A stretch of 64,000 nt of DNA from CBDFGT01 sp965247225 (lineage in GTDB: Bacteria; Pseudomonadota; Alphaproteobacteria; Rhizobiales; Rhizobiaceae): positions 186,001-250,000 of the forward strand of contig CBDFGT010000027.1 of NCBI GenBank assembly GCA_965247225.1, read 5' to 3'. This document shows, piece by piece, positions 17,993 through 26,452 of this stretch. The notes below the pieces were generated by a model. That model saw only the letters and a list, made by a program, of their open reading frames with translations, searched no databases and was not told where the DNA came from. A program made the translations under genes and the position numbers. Numbering within the stretch: position 1 is the stretch's first letter; each line of letters begins with the position of its first letter.

Positions 17993-18697
17993 ATGACCAC
18001 ACCCCTGATAATCTCAAATGTCGAGAAATCCTTCACCATGCATATGCGCGGCGGCATCAGTCTGCCGGTTGTCACCAATGTCAATTTCCGGCTGGAGGCC
18101 GGTGAATGCGCGGTTCTGGGTGGCCCCTCCGGTGTCGGCAAAAGCTCGATCCTGAAAATGCTATACGGCAATTATGGTGTGGATGCTGGCAGCATCAAGG
18201 TTCTCCATCATGGCGAACTGGTGGATCTGGCCACAGCCCTGCCCCGCACCATTCTGGAAATCCGCAAGGAAACACTCGGCTATGTCAGCCAGTTCCTGCG
18301 CACCGTCCCGCGGGTCTCAACCCTGGATGTTGTTGCAGAACCGCTGATGGCGCGCGGTGTTGACCATGAGGTCGCCCGCACGGCAGCAGCCGGACTTCTC
18401 TCCCGGCTGAACCTGCCGGAAGCCCTCTGGGATCTGCCGCCGTCTACCTTTTCCGGCGGTGAGCAGCAGCGCGTCAATATTGCCCGCGGCTTCATCACCT
18501 CGCACACGATCCTTCTGCTGGATGAACCAACAGCCTCGCTGGACGCCGCCAACCGCGAAATTGTTATTGGGCTGATCCGCGAGAAAAAGGCCAATGGCAC
18601 TGCCCTTCTGGGCATTTTCCACGATGAGGATGTCCGCAAGGTGGTGGCCGACCGCATCATCGATGTGTCTTCCTTCTCGGCCAGAAAGGCGGCGTGA
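17993..18697 (+). CDS. phnL: C-P lyase ABC-type ATPase PhnL
   Basis: 234-residue ABC ATPase (Walker A GGPSGVGKSS, signature FSGGEQQRVNIARGF, Walker B ILLLDEPTASLDAA, FHDEDVRK as switch). PhnL stacks on PhnK in the assembled C-P lyase. Two in-frame ATGs exist at 17984 and 17993. The second is preferred because GAAGG lies 9 bp before it, while the first has no spacing. It follows phnK by 12 bp. Confidence 0.92.
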   Translation: MTTPLIISNVEKSFTMHMRGGISLPVVTNVNFRLEAGECAVLGGPSGVGKSSILKMLYGNYGVDAGSIKVLHHGELVDLATALPRTILEIRKETLGYVSQFLRTVPRVSTLDVVAEPLMARGVDHEVARTAAAGLLSRLNLPEALWDLPPSTFSGGEQQRVNIARGFITSHTILLLDEPTASLDAANREIVIGLIREKKANGTALLGIFHDEDVRKVVADRIIDVSSFSARKAA

Positions 18698-18700
18698 ACC

Positions 18701-19315
18701 ATGAAACTGTCCGAATCACCGCTGATCGATACAAGTGCAACTGTCAGCAGTTCCCGAATTGGCCGCTACACGGAAGTGGGCATCAACTGCCGACTGTCCG
18801 AAACAGAACTGGGAGACTATTCCTATATCTGCGAAGGTGGCATGGTCTGGTGTGCCACCATCGGCAAATTCTCCAATATTGCCGCCTATGCCCGCATCAA
18901 TGCCACCAAACATCCGATGTGGCGGCCTACCCTGCATCATTTCACCTATCGCGCCGGCGACTATTGGCCGGACGCCGAAAACGAGACAGAGTTCTTCAAC
19001 TGGCGGCGTGAAAACCGCGTCACCATCGGTCATGATACATGGCTGGGTCACGGCGTCACCGTTCTGCCCGGTGTCACCATCGGCAATGGTGCTGTCGTCG
19101 GATCAGGTGCCGTCGTCTCGAAAGATGTCGAGCCCTACATGATTGTCGCGGGCGTGGCCGCCTCCCCCGTCCGCGAACGGTTCCCCCGCAACATCGCTTC
19201 ACGTTACGAGGCACTGGCCTGGTGGGACTGGGACCATGACCGCCTGCGCGCCAGCCTCGACGATTTCCGCAATCTGGGTGCCGAAGCCTTCCTGGATAAA
19301 TATGAATCCCTGTAA
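18701..19315 (+). CDS. Phosphonate-locus hexapeptide-repeat acyltransferase
   Basis: 204 residues of left-handed beta-helix hexapeptide repeats (IGRYTEVGINC, VTIGHDTWLGHGVTVLPGVTIGNGAVVGSGAVVSKDV), with the acyltransferase extension ATKHPMWRPTLHHFTYR that carries the likely catalytic His. Such xenobiotic-acetyltransferase-like proteins recur next to phnL in rhizobial phn operons, but their substrate is not established. N-acetylation of aminophosphonates (the PhnO role) is one possibility. Starts 3 bp after the phnL stop and is the last gene before the phnC promoter. Confidence 0.85.
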   Translation: MKLSESPLIDTSATVSSSRIGRYTEVGINCRLSETELGDYSYICEGGMVWCATIGKFSNIAAYARINATKHPMWRPTLHHFTYRAGDYWPDAENETEFFNWRRENRVTIGHDTWLGHGVTVLPGVTIGNGAVVGSGAVVSKDVEPYMIVAGVAASPVRERFPRNIASRYEALAWWDWDHDRLRASLDDFRNLGAEAFLDKYESL

Positions 19316-19352
19316 CAACGGCCCGCAAAAACCGCAGCAGAACGTAACAAAA

Positions 19353-19370
19353 CTGACATGAAACTGACAC
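19353..19370 (+). promoter_or_regulatory. Pho box upstream of phnC
   Basis: CTGACAT-GAAA-CTGACAC (19353-19370) repeats with an 11-bp period, and a weaker third heptamer CCGTTAA follows in register (19375-19381). This matches a PhoB box with T-to-A at position 4 of each heptamer. It lies 59 bp before the phnC start, in the 114-bp gap after the acyltransferase, implying separate PhoB control of the transporter genes. Confidence 0.6.
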
Positions 19371-19429
19371 ACGCCCGTTAACCAGAGGTTCTAAGACAAA
19401 GGGAGAATAACAGGAAAGAAGAGTGGCCC

Positions 19430-20260
19430 ATGTTTGAAATCAAATCCCTCTCACGCCATTTCGGCAAAAAGATTGCGATTGACAATGTCACCTTCTCTAT
19501 CCCTGCTGGCCAGATGGTTGGTATTATCGGTCGCTCCGGTGCCGGCAAATCCACTCTCCTGCGCATGATCAACCGCCTTGCAGAGCCAACGTCAGGCAGC
19601 GTTGTTTTCAACGGGGTGGAGGTTTCTGCCTTGAGGGGTGCGGCCCTGCGCGGCTGGCAGCGTGATTGCGCCATGATCTTCCAGCAGTTCAATCTTGTGC
19701 CTCGCCTTGATGTCCTGACCAATGTTCTTCTGGGGCGTCTGAACCACCGCTCCACGGTGCTGAGCATTCTCAACATGTTTACCCGCGAGGAGCGAATCAT
19801 GGCGATTGCGGCCCTCGAACGCCTGGGTATTGAACAGACTGCCCTGCAGGCTGCAGGAACATTGTCGGGCGGTCAGCAGCAGCGTGTGGCGATTGCCCGC
19901 GCACTGATGCAGCAACCGAAAGTGATGCTGGCCGACGAGCCGATTGCCTCGCTCGACCCTATGAATGCCAGGATCGTCATGGACGCCCTGAGAGACATCA
20001 ACGAAAAAGACGGCATTACCGTCATCACCAACCTGCATACGCTCGATACTGCGCGAAACTATTGCGAGCGCATCATCGGCATGGCCAATGGCCGTGTTGT
20101 CTTTGACGGAACCCCTTCGCAACTGACGGGTGAGGCTGTACGGATCATCTATGGCACGGATGGCGAGATTGAGGAATCCATGACCTCGACAAGCATCACA
20201 TACAGACCGGTTACAGCGGCAGAGGCGGCCCATTCCGCGCCCGTGCTTGCCGGAGCCTGA
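19430..20260 (+). CDS. phnC: Phosphonate/phosphate ABC transporter ATP-binding protein
   Basis: 276-residue ABC ATPase of the PhnC family: Walker A GRSGAGKST, Q-loop FQQFNLV, signature LSGGQQQRVAIARAL, Walker B VMLADEPIASLDP and TNLHTLDTA. The insert LGRLNHRSTVLSILNMF is characteristic of PhnC. It energises import of phosphonates (and in S. meliloti, as PhoC, also phosphate). Intact, although the binding protein and one permease downstream carry frameshifts. Preceded by a candidate Pho box. Confidence 0.94.
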   Translation: MFEIKSLSRHFGKKIAIDNVTFSIPAGQMVGIIGRSGAGKSTLLRMINRLAEPTSGSVVFNGVEVSALRGAALRGWQRDCAMIFQQFNLVPRLDVLTNVLLGRLNHRSTVLSILNMFTREERIMAIAALERLGIEQTALQAAGTLSGGQQQRVAIARALMQQPKVMLADEPIASLDPMNARIVMDALRDINEKDGITVITNLHTLDTARNYCERIIGMANGRVVFDGTPSQLTGEAVRIIYGTDGEIEESMTSTSITYRPVTAAEAAHSAPVLAGA

Positions 20261-20347
20261 AATCCACGAAGAGATCGCTTGCCCGCGTTACAGGCGCAAA
20301 CCCTAACATATGCAAACCGGATGACCCGGAATGTCTGGAGAAAACCC

Positions 20348-21252
20348 ATGTTGAAAAAAACCCTTTTTGCAGCCGTGGCCCTGCTGGCCCTTGCTGCTTC
20401 TGCCGGCGCTGAAGAGCTGAAAGATTTCCGTATCGGCATTCTTGGTGGCGAAAACGAAGCCGACCGCCTGAAGAGCTACCAGTGCCTGGTAGACAAGCTC
20501 CCGGCTGCACTCGGCGTTGAAAAGGTTTCGCTGTTCCCTGCATCGGACTATGATGGCGTGGTTCAGGGCCTGCTCGGAGGAACACTGGACTATGCTGAGC
20601 TCGGCGCGTCTGCCTATGCCAAAATCTATCTGGCAAACGCAAACGCCGTAGAGCCTGTCCTGACAACGGTACAGACTGACGGTTCGACAGGATATTACTC
20701 GATCATGGTTGCCCGCAAGGACTCGGGCATGACAAAGCTGGCGGATCTGAAGGGCAAGAAGCTCGGCTTCGCTGACCCTGATTCCACATCCGGCTATCTG
20801 GTTCCAAACGTGTCGCTGCCTGCCGATATCGGCATGCCAGTCAAGGAATTTTTCTCTGAAACAGGCTTCGGCGGCGGCCATGAAAATCTGGTTCTGGAAG
20901 TTCTCAAGGGCACATTCGATGCCGGCACGACCTTCGGTTCCGGCGTTGGTGAATTCAAGGACGGCTACACATCCGGCAACCTGCGCAAGATGGTGGACAA
21001 GGGCATCTGAACATGGATGACCTGGTTGAACTCTGGAAATCCCCGCTCATTCCGAACGGTCCGGTTGTTGTGCGCACATCGATGGATGCAGGCATGAAAG
21101 CCAGGTTCAAGGATTTCATGATGGCGCTTCCAAAGTCTGATCCGGCCTGCTTCTCGGCCATCGAGGGCGGTGAGTTTACCGGTTTTGTTGAAACAAATGC
21201 CGATTTCTACAAGACGATCATCGAAGCCCGCAAGTCGGTCATCGGCGGTTGA
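20348..21252 (+). pseudogene. phnD: Phosphonate-binding protein PhnD, frameshifted
   Basis: Signal peptide MLKKTLFAAVALLALAASAGA followed by a PhnD binding protein (FRIGILGGENEADRLKSY; ADPDSTSGYLVPN). The frame meets TGA at 21008-21010 after KMVDKGI, and the remainder (MDDLVELWKSPLIPNGPVVVR ... SVIGG) continues in the -1 frame to 21252. One base is missing: CATCTGAAC where CATCCTGAAC would keep the frame. Both halves are undegraded, and their sum (about 301 aa) matches full PhnD. Either a recent inactivation or a sequence error. If real, the product would lack its C-terminal quarter. Confidence 0.88.
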
Positions 21253-21267
21253 TCACAGGAACATAAA

Positions 21268-21296
21268 GCCGCCGGAGAACCCTGTTCTCCGGCGGC
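21268..21296 (+). repeat. Strong intergenic stem-loop between phnD and phnE1
   Basis: GCCGCCGGAGAAC-CCT-GTTCTCCGGCGGC forms a perfect 13-bp stem with a 3-base loop and no U-tract after it. Hairpins in this place, after a binding-protein gene and before its permeases, usually protect the upstream mRNA end or partly limit downstream expression, so that binding protein exceeds permease. Confidence 0.7.
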
Positions 21297-21350
21297 GGCT
21301 GTATCGTGTTCAGACATTTTCAGATTGCGCTCAGACATATGGACGGTTCC

Positions 21351-22335
21351 ATGCCAACACTTACAACACATCCGGTCCTGTCAGAGAAAGGCCCTGCCCT
21401 GTCTGACAAGGGAATCGTGGTGGAACGCCACTGGCAGGAACTGGCAGCAAAGCGCCGCTTGTATACCGTCATCGGTTTGGCAATTTTCTTTCTGGCTCTG
21501 GGCAGTTCCCTGTGGTTTGCCAATGAAACGAACTCGGGGAAATTCATCGACAGGATGCCCCATATCTTTGATTTTGTCGGTGAACTCATCCCGCGCGACG
21601 GAATGGAAATTGTACGGGCCATGTTCAATCTCCCGTCACCCTATTTCGACGGCAGCCAGAAATATGACTACGTCGTCGAGGGCGGCTTTATCTGACGCAG
21701 GATTTTTATATTCCCGAATATTTTTACAAAATGGCCGAAACCATCAATATCGCCATTTTTTCGACACTGATCGGCGCTGTTTTCGGCTTTGCGCTTGCCT
21801 TTCTGGCAGCCCGCAACATGATGCCCAACCCGTGGGTCAGGGCACCTGTGCGCCGCTTTCTGGAAATTCTGCGTGCCTTTCCGGAAGTGGTTTTGGCCGG
21901 CTTTTTTCTTGCAATCCTGTCTCTTGGTCCTATTCCCGCCGTCATTGCCGTGACATTTCATACGATCGGTGCATTGGGAAAACAGTTTTACGAAGTCATC
22001 GAAAATGCCGACATGAAACCGGATGAAGGCCTGAAGGCCGTCGGCGGAAACTGGTTTGAGCGTGTGGTCTTCGGCATGGTGCCGCAAATCATGCCCAACC
22101 TCATCAGCTATACATTGCTTCGGGTTGAAATCAACGTGCGTGCTTCCACCATTATCGGTGCGTCGGCGGCGGCGGCATTGGTGAGCTTCTGCGCCTGTCG
22201 ATCAGCCGGGGCCATGAAGCCAAGACCCTTGCCATCGTCATTCTCCTGCTTGCCACAATTATCGCGGTTGACCAGTTTTCGGCCTGGTTGCGCAAGAAGC
22301 TGGTGGGCGAGCAATCGTTCATGGCCATACAATAG
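21351..22335 (+). pseudogene. phnE: Phosphonate ABC transporter permease PhnE1, two frameshifts
   Basis: Three consecutive pieces of one permease lie in three frames. Piece 1 (MPTLTTHPVLSEKG ... YDYVVEGGF) stops at TGA 21693-21695; one T is missing in GGCTTTATCTG. Piece 2 (...FYKMAETINIAIFSTLIGAVFGFALAFLAARN ... RASTIIGA) loses frame near 22162; one G is missing in GGTGCGTCGGCGG, where GCGGTCGGCGGC would read AVGGGGIGELL. Piece 3 (LRLSISRGHEAKTLAIVILLL ... MAIQ) ends at TAG 22333-22335. Read together they give a PhnE/PhoE-type permease with TM helices and an EAA-like loop. Piece 1 could also start at 21339 or 21306. Confidence 0.85.
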
Positions 22336-22343
22336 GATATACC

Positions 22344-23858
22344 ATGACAATGCTTGACCCCTCGCAAATGGATTCTGTAGCCGCCCGCCACGCGGATATT
22401 ATCCATCTCAGCATCTGGCAGCGCTTCCGTGTCCTGATCACATGCCTGTGCGCCGTGCTCTATGTCCTTTTCTGTGTATGGTTTTTTAGTATTCCGCAGG
22501 TTCTGAACCGTGCAGACTGGGGTTTGGCGGGCACCTATCTTGCCGACTGGGTCTCCTATCAGGTCAGGCCCGATGTGAGGATAGCATCCGACAAGACGAT
22601 GCAGGTCGTGTTTCCGAAATACACACCGATCGGTGACAATCCCAAACCGGACTGGCTGGTTGAAACCCGTGAAACTGTCGAGCGAACAGTAGATGCGCCC
22701 GCGACGAAAAGCGCCTCCGCTCCAAAGCCTGCCAGCAGCTTTATGGCAAGTCCGCAGCCTTCCAATACGGTGACCGCCGGCTCGACAGGCGTTACGACAC
22801 CTAAAAAGGTTACGGAAGATGTGGTCACCAAAGCCGTGTTCGAGATGTATCGCGGTGCGCAGGTCATCGTTCTTCCAGACAGGGTGGCTCTGACAAAAGG
22901 CACAGAAACACTGACGATCCCGCTCGACAATCCCGATGCCGTCACGCCAAACCTTCCCCTGCCGTCTTGGGCAACCCAGAACCGGCCGGGCGCAAAGGTC
23001 ATTGCCACCTTTGGATTTTCCGGCTGGGTGGAAATCGAGCCGGACCGGGTCAAGGTCCGCAAGCGATTTTTGGGCTGGAACGGCTTTTTCTACGATACGA
23101 CATCAGCCTATTTTGACATGCCGATGGGCCAGTTTGTCAGCACCGTCTTTTCCGGCGAGCGCCTCAATCCGGCCAAAAGCAACTGGGATCTGGCAGTCGA
23201 TGACTTCCTCTACAATCCATCCTGGCAGCATCTCGACGTGTGGACAAAACTGCTCCAGACCGTTGTGATGGCCTTTGTCGGCACGCTGTTTGCCACAGTC
23301 ATAGCCTTTCCCCTGTCTTTCCTTGCCGCGCGCAACCTGACCGGCAACATGGTCATCAATCAGGTGCTCAAGCGCTTCTTTGATTTCCTGCGCTCTGTAG
23401 ACATGCTGATCTGGGCGCTGTTCTTCACCCGTGCGTTTGGACCCGGGCCGCTGGCAGGCATTTCTGCGATTTTCTTTACAGATACAGGCACACTTGGGAA
23501 GGTTTATTCCGAAGCGCTCGAAAACATCGACAACAAGCAGCCGGAGGGCATCAAGTCGGTTGGCGGCTCGTCATTGGCGGTGCGCCGTTTCGGCGTGATC
23601 CCGCAGGTCTTGCCGGTTTTCGTCAGTCAGGCCCTGTATTTCTGGGAATCCAACACCCGCTCTGCCACCATTATCGGTGCGGTGGGTGCAGGCGGCATAG
23701 GTCTGAAACTATGGGAGGCGATGCGTACAAATTCAAACTGGAAAAACGTGGCCTATATGGTGATTTTGATCCTGATTGTGGTCTACATATTTGATATGAT
23801 ATCCAATATGCTGCGTTCACGGTTGATCGGTCAGAATACGCAGCAGTCATCACGATAG
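22344..23858 (+). CDS. phnE: Phosphonate ABC transporter permease PhnE2 (PhoT-like)
   Basis: 504 residues, intact. One N-terminal TM segment (about 29-50) is followed by a periplasmic stretch of about 210 residues, then a PhnE permease domain (LLQTVVMAFVGTLFATVIAFPLSFLAARN, EAA-like loop GKVYSEALENIDNKQPEGIKSVGGSS, C-terminal TM). Residues ~112-158 are a low-complexity Ala/Pro/Ser/Thr linker. Paired permeases PhnE1/PhnE2 correspond to PhoE/PhoT of S. meliloti. Starts 8 bp after phnE1 with AGGATATACC upstream. Confidence 0.9.
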   Translation: MTMLDPSQMDSVAARHADIIHLSIWQRFRVLITCLCAVLYVLFCVWFFSIPQVLNRADWGLAGTYLADWVSYQVRPDVRIASDKTMQVVFPKYTPIGDNPKPDWLVETRETVERTVDAPATKSASAPKPASSFMASPQPSNTVTAGSTGVTTPKKVTEDVVTKAVFEMYRGAQVIVLPDRVALTKGTETLTIPLDNPDAVTPNLPLPSWATQNRPGAKVIATFGFSGWVEIEPDRVKVRKRFLGWNGFFYDTTSAYFDMPMGQFVSTVFSGERLNPAKSNWDLAVDDFLYNPSWQHLDVWTKLLQTVVMAFVGTLFATVIAFPLSFLAARNLTGNMVINQVLKRFFDFLRSVDMLIWALFFTRAFGPGPLAGISAIFFTDTGTLGKVYSEALENIDNKQPEGIKSVGGSSLAVRRFGVIPQVLPVFVSQALYFWESNTRSATIIGAVGAGGIGLKLWEAMRTNSNWKNVAYMVILILIVVYIFDMISNMLRSRLIGQNTQQSSR

Positions 23859-23882
23859 CGTCATGTTTGATCTTTAGAGCGG

Positions 23883-23907
23883 CGGAGGCGGAGACTGCCT
23901 CCGTTTT
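23883..23907 (+). terminator. Weak intrinsic terminator or attenuator after phnE2
   Basis: CGGAGGC-GGAGACT-GCCTCCG followed by TTTTC: a 7-bp GC-rich stem, 7-base loop and short U-tract, 24 bp after the phnE2 stop. It may reduce readthrough into the DUF1045-phnM-phnN group. Confidence 0.4.
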
Positions 23908-23934
23908 CAGTTGATATGTGAAAGTGTCATACCC

Positions 23935-24643
23935 GTGCGATATGCTTTGTATTTCAGTCCTCCGGCCAATGATCCCCTTGCCCAGACAGCCGCTGGCTGG
24001 CTGGGGCGTGATGCGTTCAGCCAGACATTGAGCGGGCTTTTGCCTGTAGAAGGTATCGGATTGGAAGAGCTGGAGCAATTGACCGCAGATCCCCGCCGCT
24101 ACGGTTTTCATGCCACCCTGAAGGCCCCTTTTGAACTGGCCGCCGGAAAGAGCGAAGCAGACCTTGCTGAGCGCATTTGACAGCTTTGCAAAAACCAGCA
24201 CGGCCTTCGCGATCGACGAAATTGTGCTTGGCCGTCTGGGCGCGTTTTTTGCCCTTGTTCCTGCCATCCCCAAAGAAGCGCTGCGGCTGTTTGCACAGGA
24301 TTGCGTCAGTGTCTTTGAGCCATTCCGGGCACCGTTGTCAGCAGAAGATATTGCCCGCCGCAAGCCCGACGAACTCAGTGCCAACCAGCGCATGAACCTG
24401 ATGAACTGGGGCTATCCCTATGTTCTGGATGATTTTCGCTTCCACATGACCCTGACCGGCAAAGTGCCGGAGGCAATGTTGCCGGTCATGCAGGCAGCCC
24501 TTGAGCACCGCTTTGAACCTTTCCTGAACCGGCCGCTGGCCATCGATCATCTGGCGCTTTTTGTCGAACCCGCCAGGGGCGCCCCCTTCCATGTCCTTGC
24601 GATCAGACCGCTGGGCCGGGAGAAGACCAGAAAGAGTGCATGA
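23935..24643 (+). pseudogene. DUF1045 2H-phosphoesterase-like phosphonate protein, frameshifted
   Basis: Starts at GTG 23935 (MRYALYFSPPANDPLAQTA...). The two H-x-T motifs of the 2H phosphoesterase (LigT-like) superfamily are visible: YGFHATLKAPF in the first part and FRFHMTLTGKV in the second. The frame stops at TGA 24178-24180 (ADLAERI) and resumes in +1 as DSFAKTSTAFAIDEIVLGRLG; one extra T in GCGCATTTGAC explains it. The rest, to 24643, is undegraded. DUF1045 genes are common before phnM in alphaproteobacterial phn operons. No phnP is seen in this window, so the protein could replace the PhnP cyclic-phosphate phosphodiesterase (inference). Confidence 0.82.
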
Positions 24644-24644
24644 C

Positions 24645-25787
24645 ATGACCGCAGAATTCGTAATTTCCAACGCCCGGATCGTACTTGAAAACGAAATCGT
24701 CAATGGCTCCATACTGGTGCGTGACGGCAAGATTGCCGATATTGCCGGAAGCAACAGCCGCACAGGCATGGATTTTGACGGTGATTATGTTTTGCCGGGT
24801 CTGGTGGAACTGCACACGGACCATCTGGAATCACACTATTCGCCGCGCCCGGGTGTACGGTGGGAAAAATTGTCGGCCATTCAGGCCCATGATGCCCAGA
24901 TTGTCACCTCCGGCATTACCACCGTGTTTGATTGCCTGCGCATGGGCTCCGATGAAGATGGAGGCTTCAAGGCTGGCGAAATGCGCGCCATGGCGGACGC
25001 CATGACACAGGCAACGGCTGAAGACCGCCTGCGCGCCGACCACCTGATCCATCTGCGGTGCGAGGTCTCTACGGCCGATGTGCTGGAACATTTCGACGAA
25101 TTTGCCGATGTGCCGCAGGTCCGGCTCGTGTCTTTGATGGACCATGCCCCCGGCCAGCGCCAGTTCCAGACCATGGAACAGTACATCTATTTCTACAAGA
25201 CCAAAAAGGGCATTTCCGACGAGGCATTCAATGCCTTTGTCGAGCGCCGCATGGAACTGTCCCAAACCTATGCCAGCCCCCACAGGACAGCCATTGCCAG
25301 GGCCTGCCACGCGCGGGGTATTGCCATAGCCTCGCATGATGACGCAACGTTGGACCATGTGGAGGAAGCCAGGGCCTTCGGCATCAGGCTGGCCGAGTTT
25401 CCAACCAGCATTGAGGCCGCTGAAGCCTCGCACAAGGCTGGCATGAGCGTATTGATGGGTGCCCCCAATATTGTGCGCGGCAAATCGCATTCCGGCAACA
25501 TCGCCGCCCGTGACCTGGCGCTTCTGGGCGTTCTGGATGTGCTGTCGTCGGACTATGTGCCGCTGAGCCTGATCCACGCGCCCTTCGTTCTGGCCGATGA
25601 AAACGAGACCATAAACCTGGTCGATGCCATCCGAATGGTCACTGCCAATCCTGCCCGTACGGTCGGCCTTGATGACCGTGGCCGGATCGCGCCGGGACTG
25701 CGGGCCGATCTTGTGCGCCTGAACCGTAACAATGGTGGTGTGCCGGTGGTGCGATCGGTCTGGCGTCAGGGCCACAGGGTTGCCTGA
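24645..25787 (+). CDS. phnM: RPnTP diphosphatase PhnM
   Basis: 380-residue amidohydrolase-fold enzyme that removes pyrophosphate from alpha-D-ribose 1-phosphonate 5-triphosphate, feeding PhnJ. Metal-site motifs: LVELHTDHLESHYSPRPG near residue 50, IHLRCEVS, SLMDHAPGQRQF, IASHDDATLDH and SSDYVPLSLIHA. ATG 24645 is preferred over the earlier in-frame start inside the upstream gene; it is 1 bp after the DUF1045 stop. Intact and full length. Confidence 0.95.
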   Translation: MTAEFVISNARIVLENEIVNGSILVRDGKIADIAGSNSRTGMDFDGDYVLPGLVELHTDHLESHYSPRPGVRWEKLSAIQAHDAQIVTSGITTVFDCLRMGSDEDGGFKAGEMRAMADAMTQATAEDRLRADHLIHLRCEVSTADVLEHFDEFADVPQVRLVSLMDHAPGQRQFQTMEQYIYFYKTKKGISDEAFNAFVERRMELSQTYASPHRTAIARACHARGIAIASHDDATLDHVEEARAFGIRLAEFPTSIEAAEASHKAGMSVLMGAPNIVRGKSHSGNIAARDLALLGVLDVLSSDYVPLSLIHAPFVLADENETINLVDAIRMVTANPARTVGLDDRGRIAPGLRADLVRLNRNNGGVPVVRSVWRQGHRVA

Positions 25788-25791
25788 CGTG

Positions 25792-26394
25792 ATGGGTGAG
25801 CCGCAAAAACACGGCTGCATGATTGTCGTTGTCGGCCCCAGCGGGGTCGGCAAGGACAGCGTCATGGCCTGTGCTGCCAGCCATTTTGCCGGAAATCGCA
25901 CGATCCATTTCGTCCGCAGGGTGATTACACGTCTGGCGGATGCCGGCAGCGAAGACCATGACAGCATTGACGTGGAAACCTTTGAGGCCATGCAACTGGA
26001 AGGAGGCTTTGCGGTCTCCTGGCAGGCCCATGGCCTGAAATATGGCATTCCGGCAGAAACACGAGATCTGATGGAAAAGGGCGGCATTGTGGTTGCCAAT
26101 GGCAGCCGTGCCGCGCTCAAGGCATTTCAGGCGGCCTACCCGCAGGTGCTGGTTGTGTCCATCACCGCCAGACCGGACGTTCTGGCCGCCCGCCTGATGG
26201 CGCGGGGCCGTGAAACCGGGGCCGAAATTCTCGACCGCCTGTCGCGTACAACTCTGGAACTGGTGACAGACCTGCCTGTTGTTACCATTGACAACAGCGG
26301 CGATCTGGCCGTTGCCGGCAACCTGCTGATTGATGTGATCCGCAATCAATATGATCGTTCAAAACAGGTTTCTCATTACAGGGAATTGCCCTGA
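25792..26394 (+). CDS. phnN: Ribose 1,5-bisphosphate phosphokinase PhnN
   Basis: 200-residue P-loop kinase of the guanylate-kinase-like fold, Walker A GPSGVGKDS near residues 15-23. PhnN makes PRPP from ribose 1,5-bisphosphate, the last salvage step of the C-P lyase route. Other marks: IHFVRRVITR, GGFAVSWQAHGLKYGIP, RTTLELVTDLPVVTIDNSGDL. ATG 25792 is preferred; a GTG at 25789 is adjacent. It follows phnM by 4 bp and ends the phn locus; nothing resembling phnP or phnO follows. Confidence 0.93.
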   Translation: MGEPQKHGCMIVVVGPSGVGKDSVMACAASHFAGNRTIHFVRRVITRLADAGSEDHDSIDVETFEAMQLEGGFAVSWQAHGLKYGIPAETRDLMEKGGIVVANGSRAALKAFQAAYPQVLVVSITARPDVLAARLMARGRETGAEILDRLSRTTLELVTDLPVVTIDNSGDLAVAGNLLIDVIRNQYDRSKQVSHYRELP

Positions 26395-26452
26395 TTCGAC
26401 TTGTTATTGCAGCATTTTCCGGCAATGATCCTCTGAGCCTGGAGGAGCGGAA

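Noticed and set aside
20995..21015. Programmed -1 ribosomal frameshifting in phnD
   Set aside because: The sequence at the shift (GGGCATCTGAAC) has no X-XXY-YYZ slippery heptamer, PhnD is not known to be made this way, and similar one-base problems recur in neighbouring genes.
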